64,000 bases of DNA from Heterohyrax brucei (taxonomy: Eukaryota; Chordata; Mammalia; Hyracoidea; Procaviidae): contig CM053143.1 in the NCBI GenBank assembly GCA_028571685.1, positions 138,976,829 through 139,040,828 on the forward strand, written 5' to 3'. Numbering within the stretch: the stretch's first letter is position 1; every line of letters starts with the position of its first letter. A program made the translations under genes and the position numbers. Below the pieces are notes generated by a model. It did not search any database. It saw only the letters and a program-made list of their open reading frames with translations, and was not told the origin of the DNA. Below are positions 22,672-32,399 of this stretch, piece after piece.

Positions 22672-22868
22672 GAACCCACTGCCATCAAGTCTATTCTGAC
22701 TCATAGCAACCCTACAAGGAAGAAGAAAACTGCCGCACACTGTCTCCAGGGTTGTTATCTTTACAGAAGCAGATTAACACACCTTTCTCCCTTGAGTGGC
22801 TTGTGGGTTGCAAACACCGACCTTTGAGTTAGAGGCCAAGGTCTTAACCATTGCACTATAAGGGCTTC
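22672..22868 (-). mobile_element. AfroSINE, long type
   Basis: 'actgccatcaagtctattct', 'cagaagcagattaacacacc', head 'ttgcactataagggcttct'. Confidence 0.83.
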
Positions 22869-22879
22869 TGTGTCAGGGA

Positions 22880-23100
22880 TGGAAGAGGAAAACGAACACT
22901 GATGGTACTCTTTGATCGCACCAGGCACAGTAGTAGACCTTTCATATAGATTACTTTTATGGACTCTCATAGTAAAGGGATAAAGTAAGATATTGCTACT
23001 TCCACTTTACAGATGTGGTAGGCAAGGCTTAGAGAGAAAACGTGAGTTGTCACATAGTTAATAAGGAGAGAAACCAAATTTCTGGATACCAAAGACTAGG
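22880..23100 (-). repeat. MIR
   Basis: 'accaggcacagtagtagacc', 'ccactttacagatgtggtag', 'cacatagttaataaggagag' in minus-strand MIR order. Confidence 0.7.
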
Positions 23101-23103
23101 TAG

Positions 23104-23591
23104 TGTTGTCTGCTGAATTGTGGCACGCTTCCTCCTACCCCCCAATATGTCAATGTCTGACTCCCAGGAATCTGTGCGTGTGTCACTTTACAAGGCATAA
23201 ATCAGGGCTTTGAAGATGTGACTAAGGATCTTGAGATGAGAAAATTACCTTGGATGGCACTTGGCTATACAGATGGGCCCATTGTGACCACTAGGATGCT
23301 TATAAGAGGGAGGAAGAGAAAGTGATGTAATGATGACAGGAAGGAAGAGATGGAGATGTGACAATGGAAGCAGAGGCTGCAGTGACATCAGGCCATAAGC
23401 TAGGGAACATGGGCAACCACTGAAGGCTGGAAAACACAAAGAAGTGGGTTCTCCCCAGAAACTCCTGAAAGAAGACAGCCTTCCCAAGCTCTTTCAGACT
23501 TCTGACCTCCAGATGTGTAAGATAATAAATCTGTGTTGTTTTAAGTCACTGTTCATGTTAATTTGTTACAATAATAATAGGAAACTAATAC
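23104..23591 (+). mobile_element. Solo LTR, MLT1-like (ERVL-MaLR)
   Basis: Starts 'tgttgtctgctgaattgtgg', has 'atgcttataagagggaggaa' and 'cttctgacctccagatgtgt', and ends 'ttgttttaagtcactgttca' to 'aggaaactaatac'. The AATAAA-type signal 'aataaatctg' is near 23525. Length about 488 bp. Confidence 0.78.
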
Positions 23592-23807
23592 GGGCTCTTT
23601 TCACTCTCCCCTAGTTGCCCTTTCTCCATCTATGAATGTGACAGTCTTGCTTCTTTTCACTTTTTCCCTGGAGTAAAGGTTAACGCTACTCTTTCTTTCA
23701 TTCTGGGCACCCTGAGAAATAGCAGAATGGAGCCTCCTTCTTTGAGTAGCCCTCTCTCCACTAGTCAGTCCAGCATTTGCTGCCAGGTCCTGTCTAAGGT
23801 TTTGTTG

Positions 23808-23940
23808 TTATTAGGTGTGCCACGCAGCTGATTCTGACAGCGACACAATGAAACATTACCCAGCCCTTAACCATCTCCTCAGTCATTTTTATCCTGAACC
23901 CAGTGTGGCAGCCACTGTGTCAGTCTATCTCACTGAGGGT
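23808..23940 (-). mobile_element. RTE LINE 3' end, 5' truncated
   Basis: 'ttgttattaggtgtgccacg', 'aaacattacccagcccttaa', 'gccactgtgtcagtctatct' is the reverse complement of the last about 135 bp of RTE. Confidence 0.82.
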
Positions 23941-23943
23941 TGG

Positions 23944-24110
23944 AAACCCTGGTAGTATAGTGGTTAAGAACTAGGGCAGCCAACCAAAAGGTCAGCAGTT
24001 TGAATCTACCCTGTGCTCCTTAGAAATCATATGGCGCAGTTTGACTCTGTCTTACAGGGTCACTATGAGTCACAATTGACTTGACGGCATTGGGTTTAGT
24101 TTTTTGGTTG
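23944..24110 (+). mobile_element. AfroSINE, short type
   Basis: 'aaaccctggtagtatagtgg', 'ccaaccaaaaggtcagcagt', 'ctctgtcttacagggtcact', tail 'gacggcattgggtttagttt'. It lies between two RTE 3' ends of opposite orientation. Confidence 0.93.
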
Positions 24111-24413
24111 TTCTGGAAGAAGTGCAGCGAGAATTCTCCTTATAAGTGAGGATGGCAAGACTGCATCTCACATGCTTTGGGTATGTTATCAGGAGGCATC
24201 AGTCCTTCTCCAGGGACCTCAACCCCGGTAAAGTAGGAAGTCGGTAAAAATGAAAAAGACCCTTCGCAAGATGGATTGACACAGTGGCTGCCACGGTGGG
24301 GTCAAGCATAACTACAACTGAGAGGTTGTCACAAGACCAGGCAGTGTTTCTTTCTGCTGGAAATCAGGCCTCTATGACTCAAAAACAAACTCAGCAGTAT
24401 CTAACAACAGCAA
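24111..24413 (+). mobile_element. RTE LINE 3' end, 5' truncated
   Basis: 'tgaggatggcaagactgcat', 'tatgttatcaggaggcatca', 'ttgacacagtggctgccacg' to the terminus 'tatctaacaacagcaac'. It overlaps in content the minus-strand piece at 23808, so it is a separate insertion. Confidence 0.85.
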
Positions 24414-24675
24414 CACCTTGAGGTTGCTGGTTTTGCTGCTTAGTGCTATGTTCCTATCCAATCTTCTCTGAGACCAAGGTCAAGATCTTGGAAAAGTATA
24501 AAGCATCTTTAAAGGAATATCGGGGGTAAATATAACATCTTCATTCTTTCTGAAGATCAAACCTTTTCACAGTCTCTAAGAATTAGCTGGGTTTTGATAT
24601 TCTTAGGTTTGGTATGAAAGCGAGGACTCCTGGTGTGTTGGAACAGGAAGCTATGCTTGCTGAGTCCCTGTTCTT

Positions 24676-24992
24676 GTTTAAGCTGCTGTCAAGTTAGTCC
24701 CTGATTCGTGGCAACCTCATACACAATGAACGAAATATCAGGTTTTGAACCATTCCCATAATCAAATACAGATTGGACCATTGTGATTTACAGTGTTTTC
24801 ACTGTCTGATTTGGGGAAGTAGATCACCAGGTATTTTTTTCTAGTCCATCTTAGTCTGGAAGCTTCACTGAAACTCACTCAGCATGGTACCATCACTCAG
24901 TCCCTACAGATAGACAGGTGGGTTGGCCAGGAATTGAACCTGGGTCTCCTGCATGAAAGATGAGAATTCTACCACTGAATCACCACTGTTCC
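24676..24992 (-). mobile_element. Composite tRNA-Gly-like/RTE SINE
   Basis: On the minus strand the head 'gtggtgattcagtggtagaa' and 'ggagacccaggttcaattcc' is close to tRNA-Gly (A box, then GGTTCAATTCC B box). The RTE 5'-end block follows ('agcttccagactaagatgga'-like, 'tggtgatctacttccccaaa'). The tail on the left is degenerate. It is the best view of the tRNA-Gly-like head in the window. Confidence 0.83.
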
Positions 24993-24995
24993 AAT

Positions 24996-25107
24996 GAGTC
25001 CCCGAATCCACTGCCATCAAGTCTATTCTGACCTATAGAGCACAGTATGACAGAGTGGAACAGCACTGCAGTGTTTCCAAGACTGTATTTTTGTAGCAGT
25101 TGCTATG
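24996..25107 (-). mobile_element. AfroSINE tail part
   Basis: 'gaatccactgccatcaagtc', 'tattctgacctatagagcac', 'gcactgcagtgtttccaaga'. The head part is missing on the right, where a T run begins. Confidence 0.72.
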
Positions 25108-25640
25108 TCATTTTTTTTTTTTTTTTGGTAACACATTGTGGTTTAAAAAAAAAAGTTTAGCACTCTTACAAAAATACCTGGTGGGGGTGGTGTTGGGAGG
25201 AAGAGATTGGCTGGCAAGGCAACACAGAAGGTGCTTGCTATTTCTATTAAAACACAGTACTCGGCTTCTCCCAGTATCAGTTCCAAATTCACAAAGCACA
25301 AGCCAGCATCATCTATTAATCTGAACTCCTTATTTTCGGCATCCATATCTTCCACTCTAGATGAATCCCTCTTGGATCTCGCTATGCCGCATCTCTACAG
25401 TCCCTAGCCACTACCACCTCTCCGGGAAACACACTGCCTTCTCGGTTTCTTTCCTGAAGTCTCTCTAGTGCTAGAGTCAAGTGTTCCGGTCCTCCTGAAC
25501 GAAAGTCCAAACCTGTCTAGTTTTCCAGCTTCTTTCCAAATTCCTAAAACCCATGATGCTTGCTACCCACTTTTCCCTGAAGCTGCAAAGACGTCTCCAG
25601 ACTCCTACGGAGAAGTGTAGACACAATTAAAATTCAGAAT
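25108..25640 (-). other. Possible processed retrocopy with A-tail, gene not identified
   Basis: A T run at 25110-25127 reads as an A-tail on the minus strand. Upstream on that strand is sequence of balanced composition with a 70-codon open stretch (25143-25355) beginning MEDMDAENKEFRLIDDAG. A splice-donor-like 'accaggtatttttgtaag' follows the open stretch. No AATAAA is seen near the A-run and no TSD was found. I do not recognise the protein. Alternatives are plain unique sequence next to a T run, or an exon-like region. Confidence 0.3.
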
Positions 25641-25779
25641 TACAGAGGTTGACAGGCTCATTAGAGAACATTCATTTTACAATTGAAGAAACTGACGTCA
25701 GTGGCAGACAGAGTCTACTATTTGAATCTGTAACGTGCTACTCAGCATTTTGTCATCAATTGGACTACGTATTGATCAA

Positions 25780-25955
25780 GAGCATGAATTCTGCAGCTAG
25801 ACTGTCCCATGTTCAAACTCAGCCTCTGCCACTTTCTGGCTGTGTGACACTGGACAAATTACTTAACGTTTCTGTACTTTTGTAAACTGAGAATAATATC
25901 AGTACTAACTTTATAAGATTACATTAAGCATTAGATTATTTAATACATGCAATTT
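25780..25955 (+). repeat. MIR
   Basis: 'agctagactgtcccatgttc', 'ctctgccactttctggctgt', 'gtgacactggacaaattact' in MIR order. Confidence 0.88.
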
Positions 25956-25965
25956 TCCACAGTAG

Positions 25966-26108
25966 GGACCCCCAGTGACACAGTTTTTAAAGTGTTTAGC
26001 AGCTAACCATAAGATAGTTTGCAACCACCTATGGGGCAGTTCTGCTGTGCCCCATAGGTTGCTGTGAGTTTGGAACTGACCTAATGACAATGAGTTTGGT
26101 TTTCAGTG
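25966..26108 (+). mobile_element. AfroSINE, short type, eroded
   Basis: 'gacccccagtgacacagttt', 'tatggggcagttctgctgtg', tail 'taatgacaatgagtttggtt'. Confidence 0.8.
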
Positions 26109-26274
26109 GGTGTTATACATGGCTATTATGATTACTAATAGTCTATTCAATCGACTGACAATTTTTATTAAAGAATAGAATTTCAAAAATTTTTCTGATA
26201 TAGTTTGAGTAACTTCCAGATGGAGGTGGGCATTCCAGCAAAATAGATAAACACAACTCTACAAATGAATTTTC

Positions 26275-26465
26275 ACAGTGCTTATCCTGATTCTGACACA
26301 TTCTGGCTGCAAAACATTAGAAAATCATTTAACTTCTTTGTGCTTCAGGGTCCTCATCTCTAAAGTTAGGAAAATTGAAAGTATTGACCATTTAGAGACT
26401 AGGGAATTAAATGAGGTAATCTAAACTAAGCACCTGGTACATAATAAAGGCTTACTATTTATTAG
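26275..26465 (+). repeat. MIR
   Basis: 'aaatcatttaacttctttgt', 'gcttcagggtcctcatctct', 'ataataaaggcttactattt'. Confidence 0.72.
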
Positions 26466-26762
26466 CTCTTATAAGAGAGAGCTTCTAGTCCAGCCATTTA
26501 ATAAGTCATGCAGAAGAATTACTTAGGGTATATAAAGCTTTGTGTTTACACAATGATCTGTAACAATGCATTAGTAAACCGATTAATTAATGAGTACTGC
26601 TCCAAGTAGTCCTGGGACATTATTTGAGGTTCTCTGTATTTATGATAAGTCTTAGAAACTCAAGGTCAGTTAGAGAATTGATGGCAGAATTAAGATAGGC
26701 ATTTTTAGTTTCTGTTACATAACTCCCTGAGACTTGCTTCTTTTATTCTGATTTGGCACTTA

Positions 26763-26820
26763 AACCAAGAAACCAAACCCACTGCTATAGAGTCAATCCT
26801 GACCCACAGCAACCCTATAC
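26763..26820 (-). mobile_element. AfroSINE 3' tail, truncated (1 of 3 stacked)
   Basis: 'aaaccaaacccactgctata', 'gagtcaatcctgacccacag'. Only the tail third is present. Confidence 0.75.
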
Positions 26821-26824
26821 TAAA

Positions 26825-26878
26825 AAAAGCAAAACTGTTGCCATTCAGTTTATTCTCATTCATAGCAACCCTATAAAC
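26825..26878 (-). mobile_element. AfroSINE 3' tail, truncated (2 of 3 stacked)
   Basis: 'aaaactgttgccattcagtt', 'tattctcattcatagcaacc'. It lies directly beside its two neighbours, all in one orientation. Confidence 0.75.
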
Positions 26879-26879
26879 C

Positions 26880-27042
26880 AAAGAACCAAACCCACTGCCC
26901 TCGAGTCAATTCCAACTCATGAAGACCCTATAGGATAGGGTAAAACTGCTCTATAGAGTTTCCAAGGAGTGCCTGGTAGATCTGAACTGTTGACCTTTTG
27001 GTTAGCAGATGTAGCACTTATCCACGACACCACCAGGATTTC
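26880..27042 (-). mobile_element. AfroSINE, short type, full length (3 of 3 stacked)
   Basis: 'actgccctcgagtcaattcc', 'gaagaccctataggataggg', 'ggagtgcctggtagatctga', head 'cacgacaccaccaggatttc'. Confidence 0.92.
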
Positions 27043-27054
27043 TTCCAGCACCAT

Positions 27055-27094
27055 AACCAGAAACCAGTGCTGCTGAGTCTATTCCAACTCATAG
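27055..27094 (-). mobile_element. AfroSINE 3' tail fragment
   Basis: 'aaaccagtgctgctgagtct' 'attccaactcatagg'. It breaks off exactly where the inverted-repeat arm begins. Confidence 0.65.
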
Positions 27095-27206
27095 GACACA
27101 CATGGTTTTGTAGTTTCTAACTGTGACTGCATTGTTCCAGAAGTTCACAGTCTTTCTGCCAAATCATTCTTTTCCCTCATGAACTCTTTCCTAGGAATTA
27201 CTGTCC
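27095..27206. repeat. Inverted repeat, left arm
   Basis: About 110 bp whose reverse complement recurs at 28023-28130 with roughly 85-90% identity by eye; shared cores include 'ctgtgactgcattgttccag' and 'catggttttgtagttt'. The spacer is about 815 bp. It matches no repeat family that I recognise. Confidence 0.8.
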
Positions 27207-27232
27207 GACTCCTAGGAATTACTGTCTGACTC
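27191..27232. repeat. 21-bp tandem duplication
   Basis: 'cctaggaattactgtccgac' + t is followed at once by 'cctaggaattactgtctgac' + t, one base different. It lies at the junction of the inverted-repeat arm and the next SINE. Confidence 0.85.
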
Positions 27233-27345
27233 CTAGCAACCCTACAGAAGAGAGTAAAACTGCCTCATAGGGTTTCCAAGGAGCAGCTGGTAAACTCAGA
27301 CTGACGTCTTTTTCATTGACAATCACTGTGCCACCAGGGTACCAT
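27227..27345 (-). mobile_element. AfroSINE, short type
   Basis: 'ctgactcctagcaaccctac', 'gggtttccaaggagcagctg', head 'ctgtgccaccagggtacc'. Confidence 0.82.
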
Positions 27346-27355
27346 ACCACGCTGG

Positions 27356-27404
27356 TGTTGTTGTTAGGTGCCTTTGAATGAGTACTTACTCACAGAACAA
27401 CCCG
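27356..27404 (-). mobile_element. RTE/SINE tail scrap
   Basis: 'ttgttgttaggtgcctttga' is the reverse complement of the CTAACAACAAC terminus. Only about 50 bp are recognisable. Confidence 0.55.
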
Positions 27405-27535
27405 AATTTTGTCAGCTGGTTGGACCTTTGGGAATTATCTAACTTCTTTGTGCTTTAGTACCCTTATCTCTAAAATGGGGAAAAATGAAAATACTGACCA
27501 CTCAGGGTTGTTAGTGAGAATTAAATCAGATAATC
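27405..27535 (+). repeat. MIR
   Basis: 'aattatctaacttctttgtg', 'cttatctctaaaatggggaa', 'agaattaaatcagataatct'. Confidence 0.78.
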
Positions 27536-27837
27536 TATTCATTTCTTGATAATTTATCTATTCATTCTTCGTAATTTTATCTCAACTAAATCACAGAATG
27601 ATTTAACTGGGTGTCAGTGAATGACTTGATGGTATATGTGCATTGGGGGTACAAACCAGAAGATCCTCAAACTTGTTTGTATCCTTGTTAAGGAGGAATG
27701 TGGCTTAAGTGGTCTTTGAGAGCACAAGGTAGGTAGCTGGAATGCTCAGATTTAGAATTTAGGGGTAAGATGGGGGTCAGGATTAAATGGAGGAAAAGCT
27801 AGGAAAAAGAACACAAGACTCTAAAAATGCCTTAAAA
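27536..27837. other. No feature recognised
   Basis: Single-copy-looking spacer between MIR and SINE. Confidence 0.4.
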
Positions 27838-27997
27838 ATTAACTCATTGCCATCAACTCAATTCTGACTCATAGTTAATCTACAGGAAAAAGGGTAGAAC
27901 TGCCCCATAGGGTTTTCAAAGAGTGCCTGGTGGATTCAAACTGCTGACCTTTGTATTAACAGACGTAGCACTTAACCACTACCACCACCAAGGTTTC
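27838..27997 (-). mobile_element. AfroSINE, short type
   Basis: 'cattgccatcaactcaattc', 'agggtagaactgccccatag', head 'ccactaccaccaccaaggtt'. Confidence 0.92.
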
Positions 27998-28022
27998 CAA
28001 AAATGCCTCAAGAGAGCAGAAA

Positions 28023-28130
28023 ACAGTAATTCCCAGGAAGGAGTTCATGGAGAAAAAGGATGATGTGGCAGAAAGACTGATTTTCTGGAACAATGCAGTC
28101 ACAGTTACAAACTACAAAACCATGTGTCCT
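28023..28130. repeat. Inverted repeat, right arm
   Basis: Reverse complement of 27095-27206: 'acagtaattcccaggaagga', 'gtggcagaaagactgatttt', 'ctggaacaatgcagtcacag', 'ctacaaaaccatgtgtcct'. See the left arm. Confidence 0.8.
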
Positions 28131-29556
28131 AACTGGGCTGTTTATGTTGTCTACAGCCCATACCTTCCCAGGGACAGAGTCACCTTGCAGGAGACCCAGC
28201 CACAAGCAAGTTTCTGGAGGCTTCTGCCCACCTCCCTGGGAAGAACAAAAGAAGCCCCAGTCTGTCCCAGGCAACTGCCCTGGGACAGCTCTGACCTCCA
28301 CCTCACCTGCTGGCCACTGAGACGCCAAGGAGATGTCCCAACAGTCTGGCCATTGCTACCTCATTGCAGCTGGATGGGTCAATTCACAGGAAAATGTACC
28401 AGATAAGAATCAGGTCAGAGTGAGTTTTGTATCTCAAATCCCTGCTCACCCTTCCAGGGGGATGAACACATTTCCCCTGTTAATGTCCCACATGTTAAGG
28501 TTTCCCTTCCTGTTATACAACAGATCTGAACCAGAAAACAAAAACAAAAGGCTGGATGTAGATCAGATTGTATGAGTGTGAGACAGTGTATGCATATATG
28601 CCTGTATGTGCAAGTCAAATTCCTTTAAATACTATAAGGAGCTTGCTTTTTCAAACTCTCTTCTACTGGTTTCTGAGCTTTCTTGGTTTTTGTTTTTTGT
28701 GAGACTAAATTTTTCTCTCTCGTTATATTTTGGAATGAAACACACTTTTAACCTACAAATGGTCTGCTTTTAGAAGGTAGGAAAAAAAATTTTAAAAGAG
28801 CTACCCAAAACAAGGAATAATTGCTGCAAAACAAAAATATTGATTGGTGACTGCCTCCCTTCTTGACCTCTGACCTAAAAACAAAGACCTCCTAAGAAGG
28901 CTCCCACTGAGACTTCATTATGAAACAGGAATATTTTTACATAACAGTGAGCAGAGTTTCAGGAAGCTCACTCCAAGGACACCTTTCCATTTCAGCTAAA
29001 GCAGGGAGTTTGGATGTGCAACCAGGCCAATGACTTGGTACAGAAATTGCAAAGACCTGACTATAAAATAACCATCCTATAGGATTTGGGGGCTTTGTTT
29101 CCAACTTGGCCTCATTTCTTTCCCCACATGTTTTAAATTGCTCTATACCAGCTGAATGGAATTCAAATTCCATACATAAAATAAGACTTTTCTTTTATCA
29201 TGCTAACACACATTGCTTTTAAGGATGAGGGTTACTCCTGGTAGGAAAACTTGGGAAATGTGCTTAAATCACTCCACCAGACCAAACACCAGCCGTATTA
29301 GAAGTGGCTGGCCCATGCCTGACTCTGAACGTTAACAAGAAGACTGTAAAAAAGGGGGGGCAGTTATCCAAAATGCGAAGGCCCCATCTTTTTAATACCG
29401 AGTCCCCATTTTCAATTTGAGAGGCATCAGCGAAGAGCATCCTGGCATGTCTTAATAGTTGCTAGGGGATGAAGGGTGATTAGACAGATGCTGGTGCCCA
29501 GCTGTTCCCAGCTCCACTGAGGTCAGAACAAGAAAGAACATTTAAGATGTGTAACC
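28131..29556. other. No gene recognised
   Basis: One of the longer repeat-poor stretches. Open stretches overlap on three frames around 28008-28406 (up to 119 codons), but they conflict with each other and show no family signal. A G run sits near 29354-29360. Confidence 0.4.
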
Positions 29557-29752
29557 AAACCTGCTGCAGCCGAGTCCAGTCCTACTCACCACAACCCTAT
29601 AGGACAGTGGAGAACTGCCCCCATAGGATTTCCAAGGCTGTAATCTTTAAGGAAGCAGACTGTCACATCTTTGTCCCAGAGTGACTGGTGGCTTTGAATC
29701 ACCAACCTTTTAGTTAGCGGAGGAGCACTTAACCACCATGCCATCAGGGCTC
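29557..29752 (-). mobile_element. AfroSINE, long type (1 of 3 in row)
   Basis: 'ctgctgcagccgagtccagt', 'gaagcagactgtcacatctt', head 'ccaccatgccatcagggctc'. Confidence 0.87.
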
Positions 29753-29761
29753 CAAGACCAG

Positions 29762-29925
29762 TAACCAAATGAAAACCTGTTGTCATCAAGTCTGTTCCAA
29801 TTCATAGTGACTCTATAGCAGAGACTACAGCTGCTCCCACAGGACTGCCAAGGAGCAGCTGGTGGATTCTAACTGCCACATTTTGATTAGCAGCCATAGC
29901 TTGTAACCAGTACAGCCCCAGGCCT
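29762..29925 (-). mobile_element. AfroSINE, short type (2 of 3 in row)
   Basis: 'gttgtcatcaagtctgttcc', 'gctggtggattctaactgcc', head 'cagtacagccccaggcctcc'. Flanked by 'agaccagtaacc' (29755-) and 'agatcagtaacc' (29928-), a readable TSD. Confidence 0.87.
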
Positions 29926-29939
29926 CCAGATCAGTAACC

Positions 29940-30118
29940 AAAAAAAAAAAAAAAAAAACCATTGCCACTGAGTTGATTGCAACTCATAGTTGGAACCCTA
30001 TGGGACAGAGGACAGAGTAGAACTGCCCCATAGAGTTTCCAAGGACCACCCATTGGATTCAAGCTGCCAACCTTTGGATTGGCAGCTATAGTACTTAACC
30101 ACTACACTACCAGGGTTT
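29940..30118 (-). mobile_element. AfroSINE, short type, with A/T run (3 of 3 in row)
   Basis: An A run at 29940-29958, then 'attgccactgagttgattgc', a duplicated 'gggacagaggacagagtaga', and head 'ccactacactaccagggttt'. Confidence 0.87.
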
Positions 30119-30354
30119 CTGGAGACTAGTACCAGGAGGGGCTTAATTTAAGCACCAGAATGGAAAGTGTTTAGGAACTTTCACAGAGAAGGTATTCACT
30201 AAGCATCAGAGCACTAAGTGTTCAAAGAAATGAAATAGATGAAAGGAGTTGGAGAATCCTCTTCCTTAGCTGTTCTGAGTTCATTTCTAACACATTCAAG
30301 AGATGGGCAAACTATCGCCTTGATGAGTAGCTTTGCTCATTTGTTCTGTGGCAT

Positions 30355-30560
30355 TAAAAACTGGTTGGTATAGAGTCAACTCCAACTCAATGCTACCCCA
30401 CGTGTGTCAGAGCAGAACTGCGCTCCATAAGGTTTCCGATGGCTGATTTTTCACAAGCAGAATTACCAGGCCTTTCTTCTGAGGTACCACTGGGTAGGCT
30501 TGCACCTCCCACCTTTCAGTTAATAGCCAAGGTTGTTATCAGTTTGTGCCACCGGGAACT
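30355..30560 (-). mobile_element. AfroSINE, long type
   Basis: 'tggtatagagtcaactccaa', 'gaattaccaggcctttcttc', head 'agtttgtgccaccgggaact'. Confidence 0.85.
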
Positions 30561-30586
30561 CTCCTAAGGTGCCACAGTCCCACAAC

Positions 30587-31302
30587 TATTTTTTTCTTCT
30601 TTTTTTTTTACTGTGATTAAGTGAAAGTATACAATCCAAATCAATTTTGCATGCTGCCTATCTGCAGCTCCGTCTGCTCTCCTCACCCAATGACAACACA
30701 CTGCTCCTTTTCACGCTCTATTTCTAGTATTCTCTTAATGAGCACTTGTCGTCTCTTCTCCACCCTCTTCTCTCCCTTCTGGAAAGAACCCAGTAGGGCA
30801 GCCTCCTATAAATGTCAGGATAGCCTCTGATTAATGTACAGAGCAATAATGTACATACACCATATGGTCACACTGTGTCCCTGAGTTCAGTCCACTCTTG
30901 TCTGAAGAGTTGGCCTCAGTACTGGTTTCCAGTCAGGGACAGCAGCAGGTCTAGGGGCCATGTTCCCAGGGGACCCTCCAGGCCGTTAGACCATCAACTG
31001 TGGTCTTTTAGTAGAGTTCTTAAGTTGCTCCCTCTTTTTCTCTTGTTGCTTCAGGGATTCTGCATTTTGTCTCCTATGGCAGCTTCCTTTGGTTGTGGCC
31101 AGGCATTGATAGTCTCCCATTCATATGTGTTCTGTCTCCTGGGCTCTGTCTTCCTTGTGTTTGTGTTGTTCTTGGTCATCATCTGTTCCAGATGAGATGG
31201 GACAATTTGGTGTACCTCAGAAGGCAGCTTGCTACCTTTTAAGACCCCAGATATCACTCACCAATATGGGGTATAGAAGACTCTCTTAGCAAAAGACTAG
31301 TT
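30587..31302 (-). mobile_element. L1 3' UTR-only insertion, long class
   Basis: Starts with a T-rich run ('tttttttttacgtg'-like region 30589-30612) and carries the long-class blocks 'taagtgaaagtatacaatcc', 'tttgcatgctgcctatctgc' and 'agactctcttagcaaaagac'. Flanks 'agtcccacaac' (left) and 'agttcccacaaac' (right) look like a TSD, so this is a severely 5'-truncated L1. Confidence 0.72.
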
Positions 31303-31319
31303 CCCACAAACATTTTATT

Positions 31320-32340
31320 GACTGTGGTGTTTGTACCAGACACTGTGTACCAGGCCCTGGCAACTCCTCTAAGGAACTTACAGTCTAGCAGAAAAGAAGA
31401 AAGTAAGACACAAAGTCTTGATTAAAGATGGAGCTATGAGAGGAAACATCATGGAATTTAGCTAGAATATTAAATTCTTCTGTAGACTGAATACATGCAT
31501 TTATTAACACATTTTATTAATTCATCAGTAATCAAATATTTATGAAGTATTTACTATATTCCAGGCACATTCTAGATACTGGAGATACAGTAGCAACAAC
31601 AGACTAAATCTTTGCTTTCCAGTGTAAGAAAGCAGACAATAAATAAATAGATAATATGTCAGGTAGCAAGAAATTCTATGAAGACAAATCAAGCAAGATA
31701 AGGGTATACAGAAAGTCATAATAGGGTGTTGATTTATACAGCTGATCAGAGATAGTTTGTCCAAAAAGGTGACATCTGAGCAGGGATCTGGAAGAAGTAA
31801 GGAAGAAACCATGTGGCTATACAGGAGAAAAGCATCCTAGGTGAGGGAAGTGCTAAGGCCCTGAGGTCAGAAGGGATTTAGCGTTTTCTAAGTATGGTCA
31901 ATGCTGCTGGAACAGAATGAGTGTTGGAGACAGTAGAGGAATGATGTCAATGATATCGCAGGGCCAGATCTTACCAGGTCTTTTATCTGACTGAGCTTTA
32001 AAAAGACAACTCCAGCAGCTGTGTAGAGAATTAGCTGTAGGGTGCAAGTGGTAGAAGCAATAAGACCAGTCAGGAGGTTACTGTGGTGACACAGGTGAGA
32101 GGTGATGGTGTCCTGGCCTTTGGTAGGAGCAGAATGAGAGAGCAGTCAAATTCTGGATGCATGTTGATGTTGGAGTTCACAGTATTTTCTGTAGACTGTA
32201 CCCATGGGAACATGGGTAGAAAAGGAAAAGAGAAAGAGAAAGACAAGGAGAGTTCTAAGGTCCGGAGCCTAACCACCTGGAACAATGAAGGTGTCATGTA
32301 CTGAGAGGGGGAAGGCAGCATCAGAAAAGGAGAAAGAAGG
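31320..32340 (+). repeat. Old mammal-wide repeat, family not named
   Basis: Blocks in order: 'ggaacttacagtctagcaga', 'cagacaataaataaatagat', 'ggtgacatctgagcagggat', 'gcagggccagatcttaccag', 'ggttactgtggtgacacagg'. Same family as 20360-21200. A purine-rich stretch lies at 32218-32260. Confidence 0.5.
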
Positions 32341-32399
32341 ATTCTGTTTTGGACAAGCTAAGTACATGGTAACGTCTCACCCAAGTGGAAATGTCAAGT

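Noticed and set aside
23808-24413. Opposed RTE ends as a twin-primed insertion
   Set aside because: Both parts contain the same 3' terminal sequence, which twin priming cannot give.
24900-24985. tRNA-Gly gene on the minus strand
   Set aside because: Only the head resembles tRNA-Gly. No complete cloverleaf is evident, and the sequence runs on into the RTE-derived body, so it is a SINE head.
26763-27042. Regular spacing of SINE tails as a CRISPR-like or satellite array
   Set aside because: Units differ in length and are each explained as truncated AfroSINEs. The genome is mammalian.
28008-28406. Overlapping open stretches of 75-119 codons on both strands as a possible gene
   Set aside because: They conflict in frame and strand, show no domain, and the region starts in the inverted-repeat arm. 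Composition alone explains them.
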